NCBI RefSeq assembly: GCF_000820185.1
Contig: NZ_CDCA01000050.1
Location: 1-64,000, forward strand
Direction of reading: 5' to 3'
Source of the DNA: Aeromonas tecta
Lineage (GTDB): Bacteria; Pseudomonadota; Gammaproteobacteria; Enterobacterales; Aeromonadaceae
Length of the DNA stretch: 64,000 nt
A model generated the notes under the pieces. It saw only the letters and a list, made by a program, of their open reading frames with translations. It did not search any database and was not told the DNA's origin. This document shows, one piece after another, positions 45,714-55,671 of the stretch. Position numbers and translations under genes: made by a program. Each line of letters starts with the position of its first letter. Position 1 is the stretch's first letter.

Positions 45714-47293
45714 GACTCGGGTTGCAAGGACGCATCCTGCTCATGCTCTGTCTGGTCAGTCTGTTGCAACTGGTGTTGCTGAGCGGGGCCAGCTACTACT
45801 ACGTCTCCGAGCAGCGCTATCGGGAGGTGGGGGATCAGGCTCTCGACGTGGCGCGGCTGGTGGCGCGTGAACCCGGTGTCATCGCCGGGGCGAAGCGTGG
45901 GGACAAGGCGCGGCTCAACGTGCTGGTGGAGCGGATGCGCGCCGAGGTCGGCGCCAGCTACATCGTCATCGGTGACACCGAGGCGCGTCGTCTGGTCCAT
46001 CCCAATGCGGACCGGCTCGGCAAGCCCATGGTGGGAGATGATCCCTTGCGCGCCCTGCAGGGGGAGTTTTACGTCTCCCGGGCGCAGGGCTCCCTTGGCG
46101 GCGCGCTGCGGGGCAAGGGGCCCATTCGCGACGAGATGGGCAAGGTCATCGGCGTGGTCTCGGTCGGTTATCTGGTGCGCGACATTGACGCTGACTTGCG
46201 TGGCTTCCTGCGCTTTGGCCTGCTCTGCACCCTGCTCATCGTGCTGCTCAACAGCGCCGCAGCGGCCTGGCTGGCGCGGCGCTACAAACGGGCAATTCTC
46301 GGCTTTGAGCCCGAGCAGATAGGCCGCCTCTATGCCGAGCTCGACTGCACCCTGCGCACGGTGCGCGAAGGGATCCTCACCATCGACGAGCAGGGCCGGC
46401 TCACCTCCCTCAACCCCAATGGCATCCGGCTGCTGCGCCTGGACGAGCAGGCGGCCAAGGCGGCCATCGGCCAGCCTATCAACCAACTGCTGCCGGGCAG
46501 CCGCATGCGCTCCCTCATCGAGGATCCCAGACCCCAGTTTGATGAGGAAATCGTGCTCAACGGCCAGCCCCTCATCGTCAACCGGCTGCCTCTGGTGCAG
46601 GACGGGCGCCTCATCGGCGCCGTGTCGAGCTTTCGGCGCAAGGACGAGCTGGCCGAGCTCAGTGCCCAGCTCTCCCAGGTGCAGGCCTACAGCGATCTGC
46701 TGCGGGTACAGACCCACGAACACAACAATCAGCTCGGCACCATCGCCGGCATGATAGAGCTCGGTGCCACCCAGGAGGCGCTTGCCTTCATCGGCCGGGA
46801 GGCCGCCACCGAGCAGACCCTGCTCAGCTTTTTGATGGGGGCCATCGCCAAGCCCAAGGTGGCGGGTCTGCTGCTTGGCAAATACCACAGGGCTCATGAG
46901 CTCGGGTTGGTGCTCGTTGTCGATCCCGACTCCAGTTTGCAGGACATCCCCGCCAGGGTGAGCGGCTCCCAGTTGGTGACCCTGCTTGGCAACCTCATCG
47001 ACAATGCCTTCGAGGCGACCCGTCGCCATGGTGCCCCTTATCAGCCCATTTGGGTGGCGTTAAGCGATCTGGGTCAGGATCTCATCCTCGAGGTGGAGGA
47101 CGGGGCCGGTGGGGTAGATCCCGCGTTGGCGGACAGATTGTTCGAGCAGGGAGTCAGCAGCAAGTCTGAGCCCGGTCATGGTATCGGCCTCGCCCTGGTG
47201 CGCAAGACTCTGGATGCCTTGCAGGGGCAGATCACTATTGAAGGCACGACGCAGGGAAGTTGCGTCGTTTGTTACATTCCCAAGGAGGTGTGA
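45710..47293 (+). CDS. CitA/DcuS-family sensor histidine kinase
   Basis: 527 residues. Membrane segments at ~7-27 and ~170-190 flank a periplasmic PAS/Cache-like domain with the family stretch 'ALQGEFYVSRAQGSLGGALR' and 'GKVIGVVSVGYL', which in CitA/DcuS binds di- or tricarboxylates. A cytoplasmic PAS domain (~200-310) is followed by the phosphoacceptor H336 in 'QTHEHNNQLGTIAG', the N box 'GNLIDNAFEA' and 'GHGIGLALVRK'. Its start overlaps the ROK regulator's stop, and the response regulator begins right after its stop. A tricarboxylate transporter operon lies just beyond, the likely target. Confidence 0.92.
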   Translation: MRLGLQGRILLMLCLVSLLQLVLLSGASYYYVSEQRYREVGDQALDVARLVAREPGVIAGAKRGDKARLNVLVERMRAEVGASYIVIGDTEARRLVHPNADRLGKPMVGDDPLRALQGEFYVSRAQGSLGGALRGKGPIRDEMGKVIGVVSVGYLVRDIDADLRGFLRFGLLCTLLIVLLNSAAAAWLARRYKRAILGFEPEQIGRLYAELDCTLRTVREGILTIDEQGRLTSLNPNGIRLLRLDEQAAKAAIGQPINQLLPGSRMRSLIEDPRPQFDEEIVLNGQPLIVNRLPLVQDGRLIGAVSSFRRKDELAELSAQLSQVQAYSDLLRVQTHEHNNQLGTIAGMIELGATQEALAFIGREAATEQTLLSFLMGAIAKPKVAGLLLGKYHRAHELGLVLVVDPDSSLQDIPARVSGSQLVTLLGNLIDNAFEATRRHGAPYQPIWVALSDLGQDLILEVEDGAGGVDPALADRLFEQGVSSKSEPGHGIGLALVRKTLDALQGQITIEGTTQGSCVVCYIPKEV

Positions 47294-47959
47294 GTGATCA
47301 AGATCCTGATCGTCGAGGACGATCCGGCCATCGCCGAGATCCACCGCCGCTTCGTGCAGCGGCTGGACGGATTCGACGTGCTGGGGGTGGCGTTGACCCT
47401 GTTCGATGCCAGGGAGCAGATCGATATTCTCAAACCGGATCTGGTGCTGCTGGATGTGTGGCTACCGGACGGGGAGGGGTTTAGCCTGCTGCGTGAATTG
47501 CGCCAGGCTGGCGCTTGTCTGGATGTCATCTTGCTCACCGCCGCCCGGGAGGCCAGCGCCCTGCAGGAGGCGATGCGGCTCGGGGTGGTGGATTTTATCC
47601 TCAAACCCGTGGTGTTCGAGCGATTGCGGGACACCCTGGAGAAGTACCGTCAGAGCAGCGCGGCTCTCGCGGCCCTTGCCGACATCGATCAGCAGGCAGT
47701 GGATGCTTTGCTGGGCTCCCCGCTACAACAGGTGGCGGCCGCTGGCCTGCCCAAGGGGATCGACGGGCTCACCCTGCAGCGGGTGCTGGCGGCCTTGACG
47801 GGTGAGGGGGCCAGTGCCGAGGAGATTGGCAGCCGGGTGGGGGTCAGCCGCACCACGGCGCGTCGTTATCTGGAGTTTCTGGTGGGCCAGCAGTTGGCGA
47901 GCCCGGAGCTCGAATACGGCACCGTCGGGCGGCCGGAACGGCGTTATCGCCAGCACTGA
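47294..47959 (+). CDS. CitB/DcuR-family response regulator
   Basis: 221 residues from a GTG that directly follows the kinase stop. The receiver domain has the acidic pair 'VEDD' and phosphoacceptor D54 in 'LVLLDVWLP'. The C-terminal DNA-binding region 'AEEIGSRVGVSRTTARRYLE' is of the CitB/DcuR type. Together with the kinase it should switch on the adjacent tctCBA operon in response to citrate or a related acid, by analogy with TctDE and CitAB; this is inference from neighbourhood. Confidence 0.9.
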   Translation: MIKILIVEDDPAIAEIHRRFVQRLDGFDVLGVALTLFDAREQIDILKPDLVLLDVWLPDGEGFSLLRELRQAGACLDVILLTAAREASALQEAMRLGVVDFILKPVVFERLRDTLEKYRQSSAALAALADIDQQAVDALLGSPLQQVAAAGLPKGIDGLTLQRVLAALTGEGASAEEIGSRVGVSRTTARRYLEFLVGQQLASPELEYGTVGRPERRYRQH

Positions 47960-47987
47960 GGAGGCGCCTCAAGGCGCCTTGTTGCAC

Positions 47988-48019
47988 AAAAAGAAAGAGC
48001 GCCTGTTGGCGCTCTTTCT
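47988..48019. terminator. Bidirectional terminator between regulator and tctA
   Basis: AGAAAGAGCGCC and GGCGCTCTTTCT form a 12-pair stem around TGTT. On the minus strand a T-run follows (from 47992 down), so it strongly ends tctCBA and less strongly the + strand unit. Confidence 0.85.
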
Positions 48020-48098
48020 ATCAGGGTTTGCTCCCACTTGGGGTATCAAGGTCTCTGCTCATATTGGGTAGGATCAGAGGTGGCAGAGTCTCATGGAT

Positions 48099-49628
48099 TC
48101 AGTGGCTGGTGGCCGGCTCTCCCTTGGGTTCCTTACGCGCCTGCCACCACTGCCAGAGCGGCAACAGCAGCATCACCAGGGTCACCAGGGTGAAGCCGAG
48201 GGTGATGGGCCGCTCCCACAGGAAGCTCAGGGAGCCGTCGTTGATGACCAGGGCGCGGCGCAGGTTGTCCTCCAGCATGCCACCCAAGATAAAGCCGAGC
48301 AGCATGGGGGCCATGGGGAAGTCCAGCAGGCGCAGGCCGATGGCGATGAGCGCCACCAGTGCCATCACATAGATGTCCATGGTGTTGAAGGAGACCAGAT
48401 AGACCCCAATCAGCGAGAACAGCAGCACCATGGGGATGAGCACGGGGCGCGGTACTTGCAGGATCTTGGCGAGATAGGGAATGAGCGGCAGGTTGAGGAT
48501 GAGCAGCACCACGTTGCCCAGATACATGGAGATGATCACCGACCAGAACACGTCCGGGTGCTCCATGAACAGGCGTGGGCCCGGCTGGATGCCATAGGCG
48601 ATGAGGGCGCCCAGCATCAGGGCCGTGGTGCCTGATCCCGGGATCCCCAGGGTCAGCAGCGGCACGAAGGCGCCGCTGGAGGCGGCGTTGTTGGCCGCTT
48701 CCGGTGCGGCGACGCCGGTCAGACTACCCTTGCCGAACTCATCCCGCTTGTTTTTACGGGCGAAGTTTCGCTCGGCGCCGTAGGCCATGAAGGAGGCGAT
48801 GGTGGCGCCCGCACCCGGCAATACGCCGATCAGGAAGCCCAGCACCGAGGAGCGGGCAATGGGAGGCGCTATCTCTTTCACCTCTTCCCGGCTCAGCTTC
48901 AGGGATCCCAGCTGCTGCATCTTGCTGGCCTCTTCTTTGCTGTTGTCCTTGCCCGGGCGCAGCACCGTCATCAAGATCTCCGCCAAGGCGAAGGTGGCCA
49001 TGGCCAGCAGCAGGAAGGAGAAGCCATCGCGCAAGTCAGGCAGGCCGAAGGTGAAGCGGTCCACCCCGACGCTGCGGTCGATGCCGACGGTGGAGAGCAT
49101 GATGCCAAACAGCGCCATGATCAGTGCCTTGAGCACCTGTCCCTTGCCAGCAAAGGCGGCCACCGCCGACAGCCCCAGCACCATGAGGGCGAAGTAGTCT
49201 GCCGACTGGAAGGAGAGGGAGACTTTGGCGAGCAGGGGCGCCGCCACCATCAGGAAGATGGCTGACAGGGTGCCGCCGACGAAGGAGGCATAGGCCGCGA
49301 TGGCCAGCGCCTTGCCCGCCTGGCCCTTGCAGGCCAGCGGATAGCCGTCGATGGCGGTGATCATGCTGGCCGAGCAACCCGGGGTGTTGATCAGGATGGA
49401 GGCGGTGGAGCCGCCAAACATGGAGCCGTAATAGACCCCGGCCATCAGGATGATGCCGGAGGCCGGATCCAGTCCGTAGGTGATGGGGATCATCAAAGCG
49501 ATGGCGGTGACCGGGCCCAAGCCCGGCAGCATGCCGATAAAGGTGCCGACGAAGCAGCCGACCACCACCATGAAGAGGTTAATGGGCATCATGGCGGTAC
49601 CGAGCCCCTGCAGAATTCCGTCTAACAT
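48099..49628 (-). CDS. tctA: Tripartite tricarboxylate transporter large membrane subunit TctA
   Basis: 509 residues and about twelve membrane spans. The family signature is near the N-terminus: '[20 protein letters not shown]' and '[20 protein letters not shown]', with the second copy '[19 protein letters not shown]' and '[19 protein letters not shown]' later. It forms the inner-membrane channel that takes up tri- or dicarboxylates delivered by TctC using an ion gradient. It is last in tctCBA. Confidence 0.93.
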   Translation of the reverse strand: MLDGILQGLGTAMMPINLFMVVVGCFVGTFIGMLPGLGPVTAIALMIPITYGLDPASGIILMAGVYYGSMFGGSTASILINTPGCSASMITAIDGYPLACKGQAGKALAIAAYASFVGGTLSAIFLMVAAPLLAKVSLSFQSADYFALMVLGLSAVAAFAGKGQVLKALIMALFGIMLSTVGIDRSVGVDRFTFGLPDLRDGFSFLLLAMATFALAEILMTVLRPGKDNSKEEASKMQQLGSLKLSREEVKEIAPPIARSSVLGFLIGVLPGAGATIASFMAYGAERNFARKNKRDEFGKGSLTGVAAPEAANNAASSGAFVPLLTLGIPGSGTTALMLGALIAYGIQPGPRLFMEHPDVFWSVIISMYLGNVVLLILNLPLIPYLAKILQVPRPVLIPMVLLFSLIGVYLVSFNTMDIYVMALVALIAIGLRLLDFPMAPMLLGFILGGMLEDNLRRALVINDGSLSFLWERPITLGFTLVTLVMLLLPLWQWWQARKEPKGEPATSH

Positions 49629-49637
49629 GTGATCTCC

Positions 49638-50099
49638 TTATCCCATCAACTGGGTGAACAGCCAACCCGGCTCGAGGTAAACGTTGAGCCCCTTGGTCAG
49701 CAGGGCCCAGAAGATGAGGGTAAAGGGCACGCTCACCTTGCAAGCAAACCCCAGGCTGCTATTGCCCATCAGCAGGATCCCGCCGATCAGAAACAGCATG
49801 GTGGCGATGACAAAGCCGAGCCAGGTCAGGGCGGCTCCGTAGACCAGCATCAGCAACAGCAGGGCGAACACCAGCCGCCAGTTGCCGCGCTCTTTGTGCA
49901 GCCGCTCCCCACCGGGGGAGCAGATGAGGATCAGCGAAAGCAGGGCGCCGACCCCGGCCAGGGCATAGGGCAGGGTACTGGCGGTAAAGGGTTCATATTC
50001 GTCCCCCGGGTAACCCGGGATCTGGGTGGCGTGATAGCCATAGGCGAGGGAGAGCAGCAAAAACAGCAGCCCCCCGAGCCGCTCCTTGGTCAGGTGCAT
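49638..50099 (-). CDS. tctB: Tripartite tricarboxylate transporter small membrane subunit TctB
   Basis: 153 residues with four membrane spans and the 'GYHATQIPGYPGDEYEPFTA' stretch typical of TctB. It is the small, poorly conserved partner of TctA. It lies nine bases upstream of tctA in the same operon and after tctC. Confidence 0.88.
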   Translation of the reverse strand: MHLTKERLGGLLFLLLSLAYGYHATQIPGYPGDEYEPFTASTLPYALAGVGALLSLILICSPGGERLHKERGNWRLVFALLLLMLVYGAALTWLGFVIATMLFLIGGILLMGNSSLGFACKVSVPFTLIFWALLTKGLNVYLEPGWLFTQLMG

Positions 50100-50140
50100 G
50101 GTGATGACTCCGATATGGGCGGGCCGAGCCCGCCTGGGGG

Positions 50141-51106
50141 TTATTTGATGAAACCGAGCTCGCGCATCAGGCCGCCGATCTCTTGCTCCTGGCTATTGAG
50201 GAAGGCGGTGAACTCCGGGCCGGATTGATAGAGATTGGTCCAGTTGTTGCGTGCCCGAACCACTTCCCACTCCGGCTTGTCATACATCTGCTTGAGCAGG
50301 GCGGCGAACTCGGCGGATTTTTCCGGGCTGACGCTGGGGGAGGCGAAGTAACCGCGCCAGTTGGCAAACACCGTAGGGTTACCCTGCTCGCTGAAGGTGG
50401 GCACCTCTTTAGCATCTGGCATACGCTCGGCGGCCGTCATGCCGAGGATCCGCATCTGGCCGGATTTGACGGCTTCCATCGCCTCGCCAAAGCCGGTGGA
50501 GAGCACCTGGGTTTCGCCCGCCAGCACCGCCGCCATGGCGCTGCCGCCGGCGTCATAAGCCACGTAGCGCAGCTTGCTGGCATCGGCTCCCGCATTCTTG
50601 AAGGTCATGGCCGCCACCAGGTGATCCAGGCTGCCCCGAGCGGAGCCGCCTGCGATCTTCACCTTGGCGGGGTTGGCCTCATAAGCAGCCAGCAACTGGG
50701 CCCAGTTCTGGTAGGGGGAATCGAGTGGCACGGCCAGCGCCTGGTAGTCGGCGATGATGGCGGCGACCGGGGTGAGATCCCGGAACGATTGCGGCAGCTC
50801 CTTGGAGAGGGACTTGACGATGATGGGGGTGGAATTGACCATCAGGGTCTTGTCGGACTGGGCCGAGGTCTCGATTAGGTGAGCGATGGCCTTGGCGCCG
50901 CCCCCGGCGGAGATGTTCTGGAAAGAAGCTGTGGTGATGAGGCCGGACTTGGTCAGCGCTTCGCCGGTGCCCCGGGCCGTGTTGTCCCAGCCGCCGCCGG
51001 CGCCGCCCGGGATCAGGAAGTGAATTTCATCTATCTTGGCCTGCACGCCGAGGCTGGCGCCCAGCAGGCAGCAGAGCAGGGTGCGCTTGAAGGTTCCTTG
51101 CAACAT
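50141..51106 (-). CDS. tctC: Tricarboxylate-binding periplasmic protein TctC
   Basis: 321 residues with a signal peptide ending near 'SLGVQAKID', preceded by AAGGAG. It is a Bug/TctC-type binding protein: 'HFLIPGGAGGGWDNTARGTG' is the typical ligand loop and 'AGGSARGSLDHLV' is also conserved. It captures the substrate in the periplasm for TctAB. The ligand may be citrate or another carboxylate. It is the first gene of the operon, so the promoter controlled by the adjacent two-component system should lie in the AT-rich stretch 51107-51190. Confidence 0.9.
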   Translation of the reverse strand: MLQGTFKRTLLCCLLGASLGVQAKIDEIHFLIPGGAGGGWDNTARGTGEALTKSGLITTASFQNISAGGGAKAIAHLIETSAQSDKTLMVNSTPIIVKSLSKELPQSFRDLTPVAAIIADYQALAVPLDSPYQNWAQLLAAYEANPAKVKIAGGSARGSLDHLVAAMTFKNAGADASKLRYVAYDAGGSAMAAVLAGETQVLSTGFGEAMEAVKSGQMRILGMTAAERMPDAKEVPTFSEQGNPTVFANWRGYFASPSVSPEKSAEFAALLKQMYDKPEWEVVRARNNWTNLYQSGPEFTAFLNSQEQEIGGLMRELGFIK

Positions 51107-51335
51107 GATGTTCTCCTTGTGATTGTTGCGAGGAGGTTAATTAATCATTGCGACCAATAAAATAATCTGACCGTAATGGCTATTAAGGTTGTTCTGCCCA
51201 TTGTGTTCATTCTGGTCACGGCTGAGTCTTCTGAGACGAGACGCCCGTGACGATCTGTGATGCCTAGAGAACGGAGGAAGAAGAAGCGAAGTCAGAAAAA
51301 GTGAAGGAAGCATAAGCACAGGAAGAACAAAGAGA

Positions 51336-51361
51336 GCGGGGCACACCGAAGAGTGCCCCGC
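51336..51361 (-). terminator. Terminator after the lytic transglycosylase gene
   Basis: GCGGGGCAC and GTGCCCCGC pair around an 8-base loop, followed on the minus strand by TCTCTTTGTTCTTCC. Confidence 0.75.
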
Positions 51362-51394
51362 CTTCTGCTGACGATGATGGCTGGAAAGCCGCCG

Positions 51395-52954
51395 TCAGGA
51401 TTTATCCTTGGTTGCCTTCGTCTCCTTGGCTGGCTTGTCCTGGGCCTTCTTGTTTGTCTCTTCCTGCTGCTTGATGGCGTCTGTGACCTTCTGCTTGAGC
51501 GCCAGCTGCTCCATCACCAGCTTGTAGGCGATGTAGTACTTGTAGATATTGCCGACATAGGTGACGGTTTCCGGGCCTATTTTCTCCGCCGCCACGTACT
51601 CGACGTTATGGAACCAGACATTGGGATCCATCCCTCGCTTCTGGGTTTCGGTGCGCAAGCGCGCCACCCTGGCGGGACCGGCATTGTAGGAGGCGAATGA
51701 GAACAGCGCCTTGTCGAGGGGGGTCATGGGCTCGTCGGCATAGTAGTGATCTATCATCCAGCGCATGTATTTGACGCCGCCGTGGATATTGGGCTCGATC
51801 TGGCGGATGTCACCCACCTTCAAGCCTTTACCGGTGGCAGGCATGATCTGCATGATGCCGATGGCGCCGACGTGGCTGCGGGCCTTCTGGTTGAGGGCCG
51901 ACTCCTGATAGCCCTGCGCCGCCACCAGCAGCCAGTCCACGTCGTATTTCTCGCCGTATTCACGAAACAGCTCGACCACCTGCAGGAACTTCTTGCGCTC
52001 GGCGTCGGCGGCGGCACTCTTGACGAATTTGTTCTGCTTGAGATAGCGGGCAAGGATGGCCTCACCGGTCGCCTTGCCCCGCAGGGCCGCGATTTGCTCG
52101 TTGAGTATGGCGAGTAGTTGGGTGCTCTCCTTTCGCACCGCCCAGGCGATCACGCCCCCATCGCGAAACACGGGCTCTTCGTGGATCTGGATGGCGGGAA
52201 AGATCTTCTTCCAGAAACGGGCCTTGTGTTCATCCATGACGATGAAGGGCAGTAAACCGGCGTTGACCATTTCCACCAGATCTTCATCCTCCAGCACCTC
52301 GGAGGCGGGCTTGATGTCGATGAGGGGCTCACCTGCTGCCTTGCGAGCCTCGTTATAGGCCACCAGGCTCTCGTAGTAGCTGGACGACGGCCTGACATAG
52401 ACGCTCTGGCCACCGAGATCCGCGGCGCTCTCCACCTTGGGGGAGTGGGGGCCCGAGATCAGCAGCTCGCGCACATTTTCGATCAGGGGTGCGCTGAACT
52501 CTACCCCCTGCTGTTTGCGCTTGTCGGTGATGGTGAGGTTGGCGGCGGCGATGTCGCCTTTACCCGCGAGCAGGGCGGGCAGCAGGGCCTCGCGAGCCAC
52601 CGGGATGAAGACGAAGTGCAGCTTGAGGTTGCGCTTGATGGCCTTGTCTTTGCGCAGCTGTTCGTTGAGGCGCTTTTCCACCTGCATGAAGGCGTCGTAG
52701 GTGACACCTCGTTGTACGCCCTTGTAGATGAAGTAGCCGGTCTTGTTGTAGGTGGTCAGCACCCGGATGGCCCGTCGCTCCAGCATGGCATCGAGATCCC
52801 CCAGCATGGGTTTGGAGAGCTCATCGCTGGCGAAGACCAGGGCACTGCGTTCCTCTTCTTCCTTGTTGGCGGTTGTCTGTTTGTCTGCTTCGGCACTCCA
52901 GGCCGGGTTCAGGGAGCAGAACAGCCAGATCATGACAATCCATAAGCGTTTCAT
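51395..52954 (-). CDS. MltF-like membrane lytic transglycosylase
   Basis: About 519 residues, with a signal peptide ending at 'NPAWSAEAD' and GAGG eight bases before the chosen ATG. The N-terminal half is a solute-binding-type domain ('LLPALLAGKGDIAAANLTIT'). The C-terminal half is a lysozyme-like SLT domain with catalytic E351 in 'YQESALNQKARSHVGAIGIM' and 'FASYNAGPARVARLR'. It should cut peptidoglycan to form 1,6-anhydromuramic ends in the periplasm. It matches MltF in domain order and length. The C-terminus is an unusual lysine-rich tail (last ~30 residues). Confidence 0.88.
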   Translation of the reverse strand: MKRLWIVMIWLFCSLNPAWSAEADKQTTANKEEEERSALVFASDELSKPMLGDLDAMLERRAIRVLTTYNKTGYFIYKGVQRGVTYDAFMQVEKRLNEQLRKDKAIKRNLKLHFVFIPVAREALLPALLAGKGDIAAANLTITDKRKQQGVEFSAPLIENVRELLISGPHSPKVESAADLGGQSVYVRPSSSYYESLVAYNEARKAAGEPLIDIKPASEVLEDEDLVEMVNAGLLPFIVMDEHKARFWKKIFPAIQIHEEPVFRDGGVIAWAVRKESTQLLAILNEQIAALRGKATGEAILARYLKQNKFVKSAAADAERKKFLQVVELFREYGEKYDVDWLLVAAQGYQESALNQKARSHVGAIGIMQIMPATGKGLKVGDIRQIEPNIHGGVKYMRWMIDHYYADEPMTPLDKALFSFASYNAGPARVARLRTETQKRGMDPNVWFHNVEYVAAEKIGPETVTYVGNIYKYYIAYKLVMEQLALKQKVTDAIKQQEETNKKAQDKPAKETKATKDKS

Positions 52955-53088
52955 AACGTACACCTCACTCGTTTTATAGAGTGTAAGCGGCGCCTCGGGG
53001 GCTATTTAGCTTATTGGGTTTGATAGGAAAAGGTCGATAGCACGATTTCCACTATTCGAAAATGGGCGCTCGATGACCTGCACATATG

Positions 53089-53111
53089 AAAAAAGGAGCC
53101 CGCAGGCTCCT
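53089..53111 (-). terminator. Terminator after ybjL-like gene
   Basis: AGGAGCC and GGCTCCT pair around CGCA; on the minus strand a run of T's follows (53089-53094). Confidence 0.85.
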
Positions 53112-53136
53112 CTTGTCGTCAGGGGTAGTGGCTTGG

Positions 53137-54822
53137 CTAGAACCAGAAACCGATGATGAAGGAGCCCGCCAGGGTCAGCATGACGTTGGCCACGGCGTAG
53201 GTGCCCGCATAGCCCAGTGCCGGGATGGAGCTGTTGGCGGCCTCGTTGACCACGTCCATGGCCGGGGCGCAGGTGCGGGCACCGGTGATGGCCCCGAGCA
53301 GTAGCGCTGGATTCATCTTCAGTACCCAGACCCCGAACAGGTAACCCACCAGCACCGGCAGGGTGGTGACCAGCATGCCGGAGAAGAGCACCACCATACC
53401 GACTTCGCTCAGGTGATCCAGGATGCCGCCACCGGCCTTGAGACCAGTGCTGACCATGAACACGGCGAGGCCGAGATCCTTGGCAAGGCGCAGGGCGCCT
53501 GGCGGCACGTAACCGACCGTGGGGTGGTTGGCCCGCAGGTAGCCCATCAGGATCCCCGCCAGCAGCAGGCCGACGGCGTTGCCGAGGCCGAACTCTATCT
53601 GGCCAAACACTAGGGAGACGGAGCCTATCAGCAGACCCAGCACGAAGAAGGTGGTGAAGGCCACCAGATCCGTGGTCTGGCTGTGGATGCTGATAAAGCC
53701 AATCTTGTTGGCCAACAGCTTGACCCGCTGCTTCTCGCCGCTGATCTGCAGCACGTCGCCTTTTTGCAGCATGATGTTGCGATCAAACGGCATCTCGATC
53801 TGGGAGCGCACCACCCGGTTGAGGAAGCAGCCCTTCTCGGTAAGGTTGAGTTCCACCAGATGGCGGCCGACCACGGAGTCGTTCTTCACCACTATCTCTT
53901 CGGTGACGATCTGCAAGTCCAGCAGGTTGCGGTCGAACACCTCTTTGCCGTTGCGATAGTTGACGTCGAGCTTCTCGTGACTCTCCGGATAGCCAACCAG
54001 CGCTATCTCATCCCCTTCCTGGATGATGGCGTCACCGTCGGGGCTTGCCAGAATGCCGTTGCGGCGAATGCGCTCCACGTAGCAGCCGGTGTGGGGATAG
54101 ATGCCGGTTTCCCGCAGGGTACGCCCGCCAATCCAGGCGGCGAGCTCGGGGCCAACCCGGTAGGCGCGGATGATGGGCAAGTAGGTCTTGCGGCTCTCGT
54201 TGTCAGACAGTCCCCGCTCGCGGGCTATCTTCTGGGCCTCGGTGCTGAGGTCCAGCCGCGCCAGCGCGGGCAGGTAGCGCACCACCAGCATCAGGCCGAC
54301 CAGACCCACCAGGTAGGTCAACGCATAGCCGATGCCCATGTTGTCGAGTACCGACTGCATGTCGGTCTGGTGAGGGAGGTTGAGCAGGCCGCTGCGCAAG
54401 GCATCCTGCGCCCCGACCAACGCCGGGGTCGAGGTGAGCGAACCCGCCAGGATCCCCGCCGCCATACCGGGCCCAAGATTGAAGAACTTGGCGAGTCCCA
54501 CCGTCAGCAGCAGTGCGGTCAGCAATATCACCAGGGTGAGGGTGATGTAGTGGATGCCGTCGCGCAGGAAGACGCTGAAGAAGTGGGGACCGGCCTCGAT
54601 GCCGACGCAGAAGATGAACAGCATGAAGCCGACGTTTTCTGTGGTAGCGGAGAACTCGAAGCCCATCTGGCCGAACAACAGGGCGGTAAAGAGTACGCCT
54701 ATGGTGTTGCCAATCTGGAAGTTGCCGAGGCGTACCTTGCCCAGCAGCAGGCCGAAAGCCAGTACCACGAACAGCAGCAGGGAGTCGCTTTGATGTAGCA
54801 GTGTCACGAAATCTATGGTCAT
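53137..54822 (-). CDS. ybjL: YbjL/AspT-family putative transporter
   Basis: 561 residues from '[11 protein letters not shown]', exactly the length of E. coli YbjL; an ATG 51 bases upstream is open. Ten or so membrane helices in two halves flank two RCK_C (TrkA-C) domains at ~200-380, including '[20 protein letters not shown]' and '[20 protein letters not shown]'. '[16 protein letters not shown]' and '[18 protein letters not shown]' are the family repeats. AspT members exchange aspartate for alanine; the substrate of YbjL is not established. Confidence 0.9.
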   Translation of the reverse strand: MTIDFVTLLHQSDSLLLFVVLAFGLLLGKVRLGNFQIGNTIGVLFTALLFGQMGFEFSATTENVGFMLFIFCVGIEAGPHFFSVFLRDGIHYITLTLVILLTALLLTVGLAKFFNLGPGMAAGILAGSLTSTPALVGAQDALRSGLLNLPHQTDMQSVLDNMGIGYALTYLVGLVGLMLVVRYLPALARLDLSTEAQKIARERGLSDNESRKTYLPIIRAYRVGPELAAWIGGRTLRETGIYPHTGCYVERIRRNGILASPDGDAIIQEGDEIALVGYPESHEKLDVNYRNGKEVFDRNLLDLQIVTEEIVVKNDSVVGRHLVELNLTEKGCFLNRVVRSQIEMPFDRNIMLQKGDVLQISGEKQRVKLLANKIGFISIHSQTTDLVAFTTFFVLGLLIGSVSLVFGQIEFGLGNAVGLLLAGILMGYLRANHPTVGYVPPGALRLAKDLGLAVFMVSTGLKAGGGILDHLSEVGMVVLFSGMLVTTLPVLVGYLFGVWVLKMNPALLLGAITGARTCAPAMDVVNEAANSSIPALGYAGTYAVANVMLTLAGSFIIGFWF

Positions 54823-55595
54823 GCCCGGAAAAACCGAGGAAAAAAGTGGGGCCGATATTGTGCCGTATCCCATGACAAGAAAGAAGCGTCAAAGCGGATT
54901 AATAGGCAGTTAAGTGGCCCTCTTCCCATCGGTGGGGCGAGATGCTGGGGGGGGAGAGCTGAAATACCTCATGTTCACGCTGCCAATCTCGTTGTCAATT
55001 AGTGATTTATGCTATCCAGAGGGAAGGGCGTGGCGCCCCTGTGGACAATTTATTACCTGCTGTCAGGGGCACAACTGAGCATGCTTTTCAGCATATTTGA
55101 CTGGGGTGAAAAGGGGGCAAGCCGAGCTCGCTCGGCACTTCAGTGAAGGAGATGACCCATGGCGTGTGGCATAGGGAAAAAAGATCCCGACAAGGGCGGC
55201 GCAGTACCAGGGTTGAGCCCATTTAGGGGGGATCGCAAAAACAGGAGAAAATGGGGAAGAGAGACGCAGCTGATGCCGAAGCAGGAGGACAGGCTGCCAG
55301 GCTAGGCTGCCACTGGCTTTGGCACACTTACCCACAGAAACTGTGGATAACCCTGTTCATGAAACTTGGCGATCAGCCTGCAGGCCGCGCCAATGCTGGG
55401 ATGCAAGCGCTGTTCAAAAAATACCGGAAGAAAAATGTTTCTATAAAAATCATATAGTTATACGCAGCAGAACAAAACGCTGCTGGCCAGGAGATGGGAA
55501 TGAAATGAGGAGGTTACCGCGAGAGGCGGCTTGTGCATTAAAATCGGCAGAGGAAAGCACTAAAGTGGATAACTTGCACCGAGATGGTGAGGAAT
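54823..55595. other. Gene-poor stretch between ybjL and tRNA-Asn
   Basis: About 770 bases with no supported protein gene. It holds the ybjL promoter, four DnaA-box-like sequences between 55040 and 55572, and AT-rich DNA around 55435-55460. A frame running into the tRNA in the antisense sense is spurious. Confidence 0.6.
55328..55350. promoter_or_regulatory. Inverted pair of DnaA-box-like sequences
   Basis: TTACCCACA (8/9 to the box) and TGTGGATAA (perfect TTATCCACA on the other strand) face each other, forming a 10-pair inverted repeat around AAA with one mismatch. Further 8/9 matches lie at 55040-55048 (TGTGGACAA) and 55564-55572 (AGTGGATAA). Confidence 0.45.
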
Positions 55596-55671
55596 TGGCT
55601 CCCCCGACTGGACTTGAACCAGTGACATACGGATTAACAGTCCGCCGTTCTACCGACTGAACTACGGGGGA
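55596..55671 (-). tRNA. tRNA-Asn (anticodon GUU)
   Basis: 76 bases on the minus strand, from TCCCCCGTAG to an encoded CCA. The acceptor stem pairs (TCCCCCG with CGGGGGA), the D-arm contains AGTTCAGTCGGTAGA, the anticodon loop CTGTTAA gives GUU, and the T-loop is GGTTCAAGTCC. It matches bacterial tRNA-Asn closely. Confidence 0.96.

Noticed and set aside
55319..55660. Open frame whose C-terminus reads like 'PPTGLEPVTYGLTVRRSTD'
   Set aside because: That ending is simply the antisense translation of tRNA-Asn, a well-known source of false proteins.
55596..55671. tRNA-Asn as a possible attachment site for an island
   Set aside because: No integrase, direct repeat of the tRNA end or atypical gene content is seen on either side; the neighbours are housekeeping genes.
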